This document shows positions 1-8,133 of a stretch of DNA of 33,121 nt, one piece after another. The translations under genes were made by a program, and so were the position numbers. Location: assembly GCA_016928695.1 (NCBI GenBank), contig JAFGKF010000362.1:1-33121 (forward strand), read 5' to 3'. Positions within the stretch are counted from its first letter, which is position 1. Each line of letters opens with the position of its first letter. The notes below the pieces were generated by a model. It searched no databases. It was not told where the DNA came from and was given only the letters and a program-made list of their open reading frames with translations. This DNA is from Candidatus Sumerlaeota bacterium. GTDB lineage: Bacteria; Sumerlaeota; Sumerlaeia; JABWBI01.

Positions 1-255
1 AGCGCCGGCGCCCTCGCCGGCATTGGCAGTGTCGGCCTCAAAGACCGACACGAAGAGGCGCTGCCTGAAGGCAGCCGGGTCTCCGGATGTTTGGAGTCCT
101 GCGGCTTGCCGCAGTTTCTAGAAACATGAGCAAGCTCATGGACTCCACATGTTTGGAGTGCGGTGAGGGCGCCAGTGCTCCATCATTCGATTCGGCCTGC
201 TTCAGCGGGTGCCTCTTGGCCGCTGGCTTCAGCCAGTGGCCTGAAAGACCGACGC
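1..255. repeat. Composite intergenic element of nested inverted and direct repeats
   Basis: There is no convincing gene here. Hairpins are visible at 4-21 (7-bp stem), 29-51 (GTGTCGG/CCGACAC) and 60-75 (GCTGCC, loop TGAA, GGCAGC). The core at 90-149 is bracketed by TTTGGAGTCC (90-99) and GGACTCC (140-146) and holds three abutting palindromes: TGCGGCTTGCCGCA (100-113), GTTTCTAGAAAC (114-125) and ATGAGCAAGCTCAT (126-139). Arms at 53-74 and 197-217 are inverted copies of AAGAGGC-N5-CTGAAG-CAG with one extra base in the left arm. An 18-base direct repeat, GGCCTCAAAGACCGACAC at 34-51, recurs at 238-255 with two mismatches. A further stem with a TTCA loop lies at about 217-241. The core is shared with 20455-20632. 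The left end may continue beyond the window. Confidence 0.75.
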
Positions 256-280
256 CGCTGGGCAATGTGATGGGGTGATC

Positions 281-1039
281 TCACTCCCCCAATCGCCTCC
301 TCCTCATCACCCGCCACACGAAGCGGGGATTGCCGAGCAGGTAGCGGCGCCAGAGTCGCCGAGGCTCGAGCACCAGTCGAAACAGCCACTCCAATCCGCA
401 TCGGCGCATCCAGACGGGCGCCCGGGGAAACTCCCCCGCGTAGTAGTCCAGCGTCGCCCCCACACACCAGGCGACGGGGACCGCGAGGGCATCCCAGTTC
501 GCCCAGAGCCAGCGCTCCTGGTGCGGAACTCCCATGCCGACGATCAGCAGACTGGGCTCCGACCCGTTGATCCGCGCGATGACCTGCGGGGTGCTCGCCC
601 CCGAGAGAAAGCCGTGGTGCGTCCCCGCGACGCGGAGCCCCGGGGCCAGCTCGCACAGCCTCGCGGCCGCTCTCTCCGCCACACCTGGCGGCGAACCGAG
701 GAAGAAGACAGAGAGATTCTCCTCCGTGCAGCGCTGAAAAAACGCTGGAAAAAAGTCCCCTGCATTCACGCGCTCGGGCACCCCGTCGCCCAGTCGCCGG
801 GCGGCCCAGACAATCGCCTGACCGTCCGCGTAGACGAGCTCCGCCGTCCGCAGCGTCTGGAGGTAGTCGGGCGTCTCCGCGGCGGTGTTGACACACATGG
901 CGTTGATGTAGGTGATGCGGGTGCGCTGGCGCGCCCTCGCGCGCGCGATGACCGTTGCAGTGAAGTCCTCCGTGGAGATCGCCGTCAGAGGGATCCCGAG
1001 GAAGTCGACGATCCGATGGCGCTCCGCCCCCTGCTCCAC
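281..1039 (-). CDS. WecG/TagA/CpsF family (GT26) glycosyltransferase
   Basis: This 252-residue protein looks like a complete GT26 glycosyltransferase. The family transfers a sugar, often N-acetylmannosamine or its uronic acid, from a UDP-sugar to a membrane lipid-linked acceptor during surface polysaccharide or teichoic-acid-like synthesis. Family landmarks are the Asn-Ala-Met segment after the first strand (YINAMCVN), YADGQAIVWAARRLG, the Rossmann-like FFLGSPPGV, and the region LLIVGMGVPHQERW followed by CVGATLDYYAGEFPRAPVW. The C-terminus is basic and Trp/Arg-rich (LWRRYLLGNPRFVWRVMRR), as usual for peripheral membrane attachment. The start is GTG at 1039, four bases past the stop of the upstream gene, so it is probably translated by coupling; no strong Shine-Dalgarno is seen. 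It closes the mutL-SDR-GT operon. The sugar and acceptor cannot be read from sequence. Confidence 0.9.
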   Translation of the reverse strand: MEQGAERHRIVDFLGIPLTAISTEDFTATVIARARARQRTRITYINAMCVNTAAETPDYLQTLRTAELVYADGQAIVWAARRLGDGVPERVNAGDFFPAFFQRCTEENLSVFFLGSPPGVAERAAARLCELAPGLRVAGTHHGFLSGASTPQVIARINGSEPSLLIVGMGVPHQERWLWANWDALAVPVAWCVGATLDYYAGEFPRAPVWMRRCGLEWLFRLVLEPRRLWRRYLLGNPRFVWRVMRRRRLGE

Positions 1040-1042
1040 GGC

Positions 1043-2026
1043 TCACGACTCACGGCTCAGATCACGGAAGTGCTCGAGCATCTCCTCCAGCGTCTCCTCG
1101 AGCGGGATGCGGGGCCGCCACCCCGTGACGCGGCGGAAGCGTGAGGCGTCGCCCGCGAAGACGGGCGTGTCACTCGGTCGCATGAGATCGGGGTCGGTCT
1201 CGACGACGATGTTGGCCGTGCTGCACTCGAGCAGCGTCTCGAGGATCGACTGGATGGTGCGCGGCTTGCCCGAGGCGATGTTGTAGGTCTCGCCGATCCG
1301 GCCCCGGCAGAGCGCCCGGATGTAGGCGTCGACGACGTCGCGCACATCGAGGAAATCGCGCCGGGGCGTCAGGTCGCCGACGCTCAGGATCGCAGGCTGC
1401 CGCCCCAGCTCGACGCGGGCGATCTGCTCGGCGAAGGCGGCGCAGACGAACTTCGACGACTGGCCCGGCCCTGTGTGGTTGAAGGGGCGGACAATGATCG
1501 CCGGCACCTGCCCGGCATCGGCCATCTGACGCGCAAAGATCTCGGCGGCCAGCTTCGAGGCCGCATAGGGATTCGGTGGGCGCGGGATCGCACTCTCGTC
1601 GATCGGAACGCGGTCAGGGCGGCCGTAGACGTCGCCCGTCGAGACCATGAGGAATCGCGCGGGGGAGTCCAACTCCGCGCAGGCGCGAAGCAGATGAAGT
1701 GTCCCCAGGACGTTGATGCGCGTCGTCCGCTCGGGATTCTTCCACGCCGAGGGGACATGGCTCTGCGCCGCGAGGTGGATCACCGCATCGGGCTCGGAGA
1801 TGGCCAGGAGGTTCTGGACGTCCGCCGGGCGCCGGATGTCGCACTCGACGTGGTGATAGTGCGCGTCCCTCAGCGGGGGATCGTCGAGGACGTCGGCGCC
1901 GAAGACCTGCGCCCCCTCCTCGAGCAGCGCAGGGACCAGGTGCGATGCGACGAAGCCCGTGGCCCCCGTGACGATGACCGTCCGGCCCTCGAGCGTGTCC
2001 CAGCGTGACAGATCCAGCGGTGGCAT
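1043..2026 (-). CDS. NAD-dependent epimerase/dehydratase, GDP-6-deoxy-mannose reductase-like (extended SDR)
   Basis: A 327-residue extended short-chain dehydrogenase acting on nucleotide sugars. The N-terminal dinucleotide-binding loop is VTGATGFVASHL, followed by the DAVIHLAAQSHV segment. The catalytic triad is visible as the Ser of LMVSTGDVYG and the Tyr and Lys of YAASK. The stretch RPFNHTGPGQ resembles the GDP-4-keto-6-deoxy-mannose reductase (Rmd) and GDP-mannose dehydratase branch, which makes GDP-rhamnose or related sugars; substrate assignment is inferred from this motif only. AGAAGGG precedes the ATG at 2026 and overlaps the mutL stop, so the gene is read from the mutL transcript. 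The next gene is a WecG-type glycosyltransferase, so both probably serve surface glycan synthesis. Confidence 0.85.
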   Translation of the reverse strand: MPPLDLSRWDTLEGRTVIVTGATGFVASHLVPALLEEGAQVFGADVLDDPPLRDAHYHHVECDIRRPADVQNLLAISEPDAVIHLAAQSHVPSAWKNPERTTRINVLGTLHLLRACAELDSPARFLMVSTGDVYGRPDRVPIDESAIPRPPNPYAASKLAAEIFARQMADAGQVPAIIVRPFNHTGPGQSSKFVCAAFAEQIARVELGRQPAILSVGDLTPRRDFLDVRDVVDAYIRALCRGRIGETYNIASGKPRTIQSILETLLECSTANIVVETDPDLMRPSDTPVFAGDASRFRRVTGWRPRIPLEETLEEMLEHFRDLSRES

Positions 2027-2036
2027 GGGGGCCCTT

Positions 2037-3884
2037 CTAGGTGCGTTTGAACTGCTTGTCGAGCTGTTCGAGTGTCAGAAGCGCCATCGTCGGACGCCCG
2101 TGGGGGCAGGTGTGGGGCAGACGCGCGCGGATGATGTCACGGATCAGCGCCCGCATCTCCTCGACGGAGAGGTGCCGGTTGGCCTTGATCGCCGCGTGGC
2201 AGGCCATGCGGGTCAGCACACGGTCGCGCACCTGCTCAGCGCTCGGCGGGGCCTTCTCCGCCTCGAGGTCGGCGGCGACATCCATCACGACGGCGGCGAT
2301 GTCGAGCCTCTCAAAATCGGTGGGGAAGCTGCGGATCAGAACGGTCTGGCCGCCGAAGGGCTCGAGATCGATGCCGATCTGACCGAAGACCTCGCGCATC
2401 TCCTCCAGGTGCGACATCGAGCTCGCCGGCAGGTCGAAGGAGAGCGGCACCAGCAGCGGCTGCTCCGCGCGCTCCTGCTCGCCGAAGCGCCGCTGGACCA
2501 GGGCGTACATCAGCCGCTCGTGCGCGGCGTGCTGGTCGATCACAAGCATGTCGTCGCCGCACGAGGCCACGATGTAGGAGTCGCCGATCTGGCCGAGTGG
2601 CTCGATCGTCAGACTCTCGTCGATCAGTGGATCGATCAGAGGGGTGTCAGCCGGGGGCGGAGCGGACGAGGTGGGGACCGACGACACCGCGTCGCGGGGT
2701 GGGGGAAGGGGGATCGAGGATTGAACACCCGCGGGAGCCGGGGGAGCGGCGGGCTGGGGCGCCCCCCACTGGAGTGGCATCGTGGGCGAGGGCTGGGGGC
2801 CGCCGGGGGGCAGGGAGTGGGGCAACGGCTTGCCATCGACCGAGAGGCGCGGCCGGAGATCCGCTGTGCCCAGCGCGGTCTGAACAGCCCGGTAGACAAG
2901 ACCGGCCACCAGATCCTCGTCCTCGAAGCGGACCTCGTCCTTCGTCGGGTGGACGTTGACGTCGACCGTTCCCGGGGGACACTCGATGAAGATCGCGGCG
3001 ATCGGCTGGCGATCGGTCATGATCAGCCCCGTCATCGCCTGGCGCAGCGCGAAGCCGAGGCGGCGACTGACGACGGGGCGGCCGCCGACGAAAAAGTGCT
3101 GCCCGCGTGTGTCGCGCCGCGTGGCCAGGGGGCGGGCGATGAATCCCGTCACCAGGAGATCGCCGTCCTCGCGCTCGATCGGCACCAGGTGCTCGGCCAC
3201 CTGCGCACCCAGCACCTGGGCGAGGCGATCACGGAGCGTCTGCTCGGCGGGGAGCTCCAGGACACGGGTGCGATTGCCCTCGCGGACCCGTTCGAGCGTG
3301 AGGCCGACCTCCGGATGGCTCAGCGCCTGCTGAATCGCCACGCGCAGGATCGCGTTGAACTCCGCCTGAGGAGACTTGAGAAACTTCCGGCGGGCGGGGA
3401 CGTTCTCGAAGAGATCGGTCACCTCCACGCGTGTGCCCTGCGGTGCTCCGATCGGCCCCCGGCTCTGCACCTCGCCGCCGAGCACCTCGATGACCATGCC
3501 CCCCTCGGAGTCGGCGGTGCGCGAGGTCAGGCGGACGCGGGCCACCGACGCGATCGAGGCGAGCGCCTCGCCGCGGAATCCCCGGGTCTCGAGGGCTCCG
3601 ATCTCGTCGAACGAGGTGATCTTCGATGTCGCGTGGCGCAGCAGCGCCGTCTCGATCTCGCCTTCAGGGATGCCGACGCCGTCGTCGGTCACCGTGATCG
3701 AGCGCCCATCGCCGTCGATCAAGATCGCGACGCGCGTCGCCTCGGCGTCGAGGCTGTTCTCGACCAGCTCCTTGACGACCGAGGCGGGGCGCACGATCAC
3801 CTCGCCCGCCGCGATCTGGTTGATCAGCGTCGGGTCGAGAAGCCGGATCGGGCGGCGTGGGGCGCCGGTCGGGGACTCGCTCAC
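2037..3884 (-). CDS. mutL: DNA mismatch repair protein MutL
   Basis: A 615-residue MutL. The N-terminal GHKL ATPase shows NQIAAGEVIVRPASVVKEL, ENSLDAEA, DDGVGIP, ATSKI and GFRGEAL, then the transducer segment VDVNVHPTKDEVRF. A Pro-rich linker covers roughly residues 350-420, and the C-terminal dimerisation domain follows. MutL couples MutS mismatch recognition to strand removal. The endonuclease-type motif DQHA-x2-E-x4-E reads DQHAAHERLMYA (residues 450-461), so the last Glu is Ala, while ACHAAIKA and CPHGRP remain. Nicking activity is therefore uncertain. The start is GTG at 3884 with GTGAG just upstream. It is first gene of an operon with two glycan genes. An alternative reading of the Ala as a sequencing error would need only one codon change. 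Confidence 0.97.
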   Translation of the reverse strand: MSESPTGAPRRPIRLLDPTLINQIAAGEVIVRPASVVKELVENSLDAEATRVAILIDGDGRSITVTDDGVGIPEGEIETALLRHATSKITSFDEIGALETRGFRGEALASIASVARVRLTSRTADSEGGMVIEVLGGEVQSRGPIGAPQGTRVEVTDLFENVPARRKFLKSPQAEFNAILRVAIQQALSHPEVGLTLERVREGNRTRVLELPAEQTLRDRLAQVLGAQVAEHLVPIEREDGDLLVTGFIARPLATRRDTRGQHFFVGGRPVVSRRLGFALRQAMTGLIMTDRQPIAAIFIECPPGTVDVNVHPTKDEVRFEDEDLVAGLVYRAVQTALGTADLRPRLSVDGKPLPHSLPPGGPQPSPTMPLQWGAPQPAAPPAPAGVQSSIPLPPPRDAVSSVPTSSAPPPADTPLIDPLIDESLTIEPLGQIGDSYIVASCGDDMLVIDQHAAHERLMYALVQRRFGEQERAEQPLLVPLSFDLPASSMSHLEEMREVFGQIGIDLEPFGGQTVLIRSFPTDFERLDIAAVVMDVAADLEAEKAPPSAEQVRDRVLTRMACHAAIKANRHLSVEEMRALIRDIIRARLPHTCPHGRPTMALLTLEQLDKQFKRT

Positions 3885-3904
3885 AGTCTCACCCGCCTCC
3901 CATT

Positions 3905-3928
3905 CCCGCCAGCCTGGGCCCTGGCGGG
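3905..3928 (-). other. Hairpin between the PIN gene and mutL
   Basis: CCCGCCAG (3905-3912) pairs perfectly with CTGGCGGG (3921-3928) around an 8-base loop. It lies after the PIN gene stop and about 20 bases before the mutL GTG. No T-run follows on the minus strand, so it is a weak terminator candidate or a 5' leader structure of mutL. No mutL promoter was recognised in this 111-base gap. Confidence 0.4.
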
Positions 3929-3995
3929 CAGGGGGGCAACTGCAAATCGATCAGCCGCAGGGAGCTGCAGCTCAGATTGTGCCGAGAAGATGGCA

Positions 3996-4511
3996 TCATG
4001 GGAATCGGTGATTGCGAAGTGCATTCCAGCTTTGGTCCGCGCCACCGGAGATGATGAAATCATCCCTTCTGACCAGATCTGCGAGGATCATCTCGCATCT
4101 TTTCGCCGAGATGACCCTGTTCAACACGAGATCCCTCAGGATCATGGCACAGTTTCCGACGATCAATCCCCGAGCCTGGATCGCCTTCGCCAGGGCTCTG
4201 TCAGCGGTGACGACACAGAGTCTGCAATGCACCGCGGTCGCATAGACAATGCGGTCCACATCGGAGATCGACTTCGAGAGACGCACCCCGCTCAGGATCT
4301 GGGCGAGCTCGGTGGCACCTGGCGATTTGATGCGCTGGCAATGATGACAGATTCTCTCAGCAGTCTCAGGTCGCAGGTGGTCAGAGATGAGGTTCTCTTC
4401 GATGACACTCATGACTGGGACCACAGCGATCAGGTCGGGGTGGTCCAGGAGAATTTTGTCAACGGTGATCAGGGAGCACGTGTCAAACAGAGCGCTGTCC
4501 CACCAGCTCAA
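3996..4511 (-). CDS. PIN-like domain protein, partner of the XRE/ImmA gene (putative toxin)
   Basis: A 171-residue protein with the layout of a PIN-fold nuclease. Acidic residues sit at the expected places: D10 in LFDTCSLI after strand 1, E38/E39 in SVIEEN, D84/D86 in ISDVDRIVYATA and D104 in VVTADRALA. PIN toxins cleave RNA using Mg ions held by such residues. The match is by pattern, not by close recognition of a named subfamily. Its ATG overlaps the stop of the XRE/ImmA gene by four bases (4508-4511), so the two are translationally coupled. Base composition is near 55% GC in a sampled line, against over 70% in mutL, suggesting acquisition by transfer. A non-nucleolytic PIN-like sensor is an alternative. 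Confidence 0.7.
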   Translation of the reverse strand: MSWWDSALFDTCSLITVDKILLDHPDLIAVVPVMSVIEENLISDHLRPETAERICHHCQRIKSPGATELAQILSGVRLSKSISDVDRIVYATAVHCRLCVVTADRALAKAIQARGLIVGNCAMILRDLVLNRVISAKRCEMILADLVRRDDFIISGGADQSWNALRNHRFP

Positions 4512-5692
4512 TTCAGCGATCCATCCTCATTCGAAGGTCGCAGCCATCTCGCGGTGCACACCTTCGCTTCGTCAACAGTTATTTGGAACATCTCCGCGAC
4601 CTTTGCCACCCCTATTTTCTCCTGGATGAAAGCGGATCGGACCAGACGCTCAAATCTCGTGGATCGCTGAAGGGCTTCGCGCCTCAGGGGCTCGGGTTCC
4701 AGATCCTCCATCTTTGCCTTTCCCCTAACTCCCATCAGTCGCTTGACCCGATCAATCAGCAGAGGATGCTTCATGTCGGTGAGTCTCATCTGCAATGTTC
4801 GCTGATACAGGCACCAGATGCTGACACGGAACACTCTTTTGAGGATGAGCAGTGCATGCTCCAGTGGCAGGTGATCAAGTCTCTCGGCTTGCCAGAGATG
4901 CTGGAGCTCTTCGCTGGGAACGAGGAGGCAACCTGCAAAGCGCTGGGCTTCATTTTCGCAGTTGCGTTCGTTCTCTGTGTTCTCTGGCTGCTGAGTGAAC
5001 AGCTCTGGGTGCATCACCAAGTGCCCAAGCTCGTGAGCGGCACTGAAGATGATCCGCTCCGCTGTGACGCTCGGATGCTCGTTCAACATCACCAGTTTGA
5101 GATCCCCGTGCACCACACTGAGACCGTCGATTTTGCCTTTTCCAGACCAGCGGAAAAAAAGGCTCCGGACTCCGAGATCCTCCAGGACACTCACGATCCT
5201 CTCTGGCCCAGCCTCAGAGATCTTGCAGGCCCTGCGTGTGGCTCGCGCCGTGTTCTCAATGCGTCGATCCAGATCAGGATCCTCGGGATCGACACTGAAC
5301 TGCTCAATCTTGGGGGTGAGCCGTGTCTCGGTGATCTCCTCGATCTCAGAGTAGGCGCGAAGGAACTTTCTCGCGACGACGGTGATGTCTGGGTTCTGCC
5401 TCAGCACTCTGTGGGCACGGAAAGCGAAGCGGGGTGCTGGGGCTGTGGATTCACCGGTCAGCAGCTCCATCACACTGCACCCGATCGCCTCAGCGATCTT
5501 CAGCAGATCCGTTCCACTGGGCTCCGTCTTGCCCGTCTCATAGTTGGCAATAGTGTTGCGAGTGACACCCAGGAGAGAGGCCAACCTGGAGACTTTCATT
5601 CCGACTGCAGTGCGCTGTGCTCTGATACGAGCGCCAATTGCGGCTGGGAGATGGGTGTTGCCGTTCGCTGGATTCATGGTCATCCCTCGCAT
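4508..5692 (-). CDS. XRE-family HTH protein fused to an ImmA/IrrE-type metallopeptidase
   Basis: A 394-residue two-domain protein. Residues about 17-80 form a Cro/C1-type helix-turn-helix (IGARIRAQRTAVGM, TRNTIANYETGKTEPS, LLKIAEAIGCSVMELL). Residues about 165-265 form an ImmA/IrrE (COG2856) zinc peptidase with HELGH at 220-224 and a likely third ligand E248 in NEAQRFAGCLLVP. In such fusions the peptidase typically cleaves a repressor or its own HTH part. The C-terminal 110 residues hold another probable helical DNA-binding region (IGVAKVAEMFQITVDEAKV). The ATG at 5692 has GGAG seven bases upstream; ATGs at 5683 and 5677 are alternatives. It is coupled to the PIN gene and preceded by a palindrome, suggesting autoregulation. 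GC is lower than in its neighbours. Confidence 0.88.
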   Translation of the reverse strand: MRGMTMNPANGNTHLPAAIGARIRAQRTAVGMKVSRLASLLGVTRNTIANYETGKTEPSGTDLLKIAEAIGCSVMELLTGESTAPAPRFAFRAHRVLRQNPDITVVARKFLRAYSEIEEITETRLTPKIEQFSVDPEDPDLDRRIENTARATRRACKISEAGPERIVSVLEDLGVRSLFFRWSGKGKIDGLSVVHGDLKLVMLNEHPSVTAERIIFSAAHELGHLVMHPELFTQQPENTENERNCENEAQRFAGCLLVPSEELQHLWQAERLDHLPLEHALLILKRVFRVSIWCLYQRTLQMRLTDMKHPLLIDRVKRLMGVRGKAKMEDLEPEPLRREALQRSTRFERLVRSAFIQEKIGVAKVAEMFQITVDEAKVCTARWLRPSNEDGSLN

Positions 5693-5739
5693 CTGCTCCG
5701 CAAACCGCGGAGGTCACCAAACTGCCCTATTCTGTGAGC

Positions 5740-5768
5740 AATATCGTCTCAGAATGGCAGTGTGGCAA
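5740..5768 (-). promoter_or_regulatory. Putative promoter of the XRE/ImmA-PIN cassette
   Basis: On the minus strand TTGCCA (5768-5763) and GATATT (5745-5740) are separated by 17 bases, a fair sigma-70 match. They lie about 50 bases upstream of the ATG at 5692. The 18-bp palindrome at 5777-5794 ends nine bases upstream of this -35 box. Confidence 0.4.
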
Positions 5769-5776
5769 TCAAGAAA

Positions 5777-5794
5777 TGCACAATTGATTGTGCA
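5777..5794. promoter_or_regulatory. Perfect 18-bp palindrome, probable operator of the XRE/ImmA gene
   Basis: TGCACAAT (5777-5784), TG, ATTGTGCA (5787-5794) is a perfect 8-bp inverted repeat with a 2-bp centre. It is AT-rich compared with the flanking genome. It lies just upstream of the predicted -35 box of the XRE-family gene. XRE-type regulators usually bind such dyads and control their own promoter; that this protein binds here is inference. Confidence 0.55.
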
Positions 5795-5800
5795 AAGAGA

Positions 5801-5823
5801 GGGGGGGGTCTCGATCCCCCCCC
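5801..5823 (-). terminator. Hairpin terminator after the ftsZ-bPH operon
   Basis: Eight G (5801-5808) pair with eight C (5816-5823) around a 7-base loop. On the minus strand the hairpin lies about 47 bases after the bPH gene stop and is followed by TCTCTTTGC, a pyrimidine-rich tail. The T-run is short, so strength is uncertain. Loop and tail resemble those of the hairpin at 23390-23414. Confidence 0.55.
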
Positions 5824-5869
5824 AAAAAAGATCAGGCGTTCATCTCTGATTTGAAAAGACTTGGGTGGC

Positions 5870-6568
5870 TCAGGTCTCGATCTCGACCGACTGCCGCGAG
5901 GTCAGCTGCATGATCTCTTGCTCCCGGCGGTTGACCCAGGGGACGTGCTCCATGATGAACGGCTCCCGGCGGCCGGGGACGGTGATGACCAGCAGGCCGG
6001 AGCCGAGAAGCAGGAGCTCGAGGAGGTCGTTGATCTCCTTCGTGTGCTTCATGCCGCGGGTGTCGTGACGCTCGACGTCGCCGAACAGCCCCTGGCGGTA
6101 GACGACCTCGTTGCTCTTGATCTCGATGTAGTAGAAGCGGCGGATCAGCCAGATGATGAAGAAGATGAGGGCCATCACGACCGTGTAGCTGAAGTAGAAC
6201 CACCAGCTCATCTCGATCTTGATCTGGCGCAGGAAGTTGAAGAGGGCGGGCAGGAAGTGCCACGACTGGTTGATGACGTAGGCGAGCAGGGCCAGTGCGA
6301 TCAGGGCCATGGTGCAGAGCAGCGCCACCCACGTGCGGAACTCGAAGGAGATGACGAAGACGTTGAAGAAGAAGACGATCATGAAGATCATGCCGAACGT
6401 CGCCGCGTGGGTGCTCTGGCCGGGCGGGAAGGCGCCGGCGAAGAAGCAGCAGAGCGCCGCCACGATCACGCTCGGGTAAAAGAAGATCACCTTCGGATAG
6501 GACCGGACGATGACGACGTCGATGTCCCTGGGCGCGCCCTTGGCGCTCGGGGGACTGGGTTGGGTCAT
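5870..6568 (-). CDS. Membrane protein with C-terminal bacterial PH-like (bPH) domain, downstream of ftsZ
   Basis: A 232-residue protein with four likely membrane segments, at about residues 27-46, 56-75, 79-99 and 123-142. The following region (FYYIEIKSNEVVYRQGLFGDVERHDT to VPGRREPFIMEHVPWV) looks like a bPH (YdbT/DUF304-like) domain: strand-rich, starting with the typical 'I...evv.r.GlfgrverhdtrgmkHT.ei' pattern. GGGAGG lies about nine bases upstream of the ATG. The gene follows ftsZ after 48 bases on the same strand, so they are probably co-transcribed. Function is not known; an envelope or division-associated role is suggested only by context. It is followed by a hairpin terminator. Confidence 0.75.
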   Translation of the reverse strand: MTQPSPPSAKGAPRDIDVVIVRSYPKVIFFYPSVIVAALCCFFAGAFPPGQSTHAATFGMIFMIVFFFNVFVISFEFRTWVALLCTMALIALALLAYVINQSWHFLPALFNFLRQIKIEMSWWFYFSYTVVMALIFFIIWLIRRFYYIEIKSNEVVYRQGLFGDVERHDTRGMKHTKEINDLLELLLLGSGLLVITVPGRREPFIMEHVPWVNRREQEIMQLTSRQSVEIET

Positions 6569-6616
6569 GGGGAATGCCTCCCGGTGTTCTCTGGTCGCCG
6601 TGCGATGAGGGGGCGG

Positions 6617-7885
<1,269 letters not shown>

Positions 7886-7970
7886 GGGTCCATGTGCCTC
7901 CTGGGGACGAATGAGAGATCAAACCGCTGGGACTCCGGCACGTCTGTTCCGCCGATCTCCCAGATGTGCC

Positions 7971-7999
7971 AAATGAGCTGATGTGGGGCGCTCCGTCAA
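7971..7999 (-). promoter_or_regulatory. Possible ftsZ promoter
   Basis: On the minus strand TTGACG (7999-7994) is followed after 17 bases by TCATTT (7976-7971). The -35 matches well, the -10 poorly. It would give an 80-base leader before the ftsZ start. Confidence 0.25.
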
Positions 8000-8043
8000 G
8001 GGTTTCCTGGCCGTTCGCCCTTGCCCCATGCGGCTGAAACGCG

Positions 8044-8072
8044 TTGACAGGGACGAGGGGGGAATCCCAGAT
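8044..8072 (+). promoter_or_regulatory. Possible promoter of the exported PPC-like gene
   Basis: A perfect TTGACA at 8044-8049 has only a weak -10 (CCAGAT, 8067-8072) 17 bases on. It faces the gene starting at 8134. Small G/C-rich inverted segments follow at about 8076-8107. Confidence 0.25.
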
Positions 8073-8133
8073 CAGAGGGGTTCCCCTCCGGCGGGAGACC
8101 CCCACCGGGCCAATGATCTGCGGAGGAATCGCC

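Noticed and set aside
1959-4670. A 903-residue open frame on the plus strand across mutL
   Set aside because: It is antisense to a well-conserved mutL and has Arg/Gly/Asp-rich composition without motifs; long antisense frames are expected at this GC.
4583-5737. A 384-residue plus-strand frame opposite the XRE/ImmA gene
   Set aside because: The minus-strand protein has HTH and HELGH motifs and proper signals; the plus frame has none.
5824-5829. Run of A after the G8/C8 hairpin as evidence for a plus-strand terminator
   Set aside because: A plus-strand terminator needs a T-run; the A-run precedes the hairpin for the minus-strand transcript.
8044-8133. N-terminal extension of the exported PPC-like protein
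   Set aside because: GGAGGAA and a clean signal peptide at 8134 argue for the later start, and the TTGACA lies at 8044.
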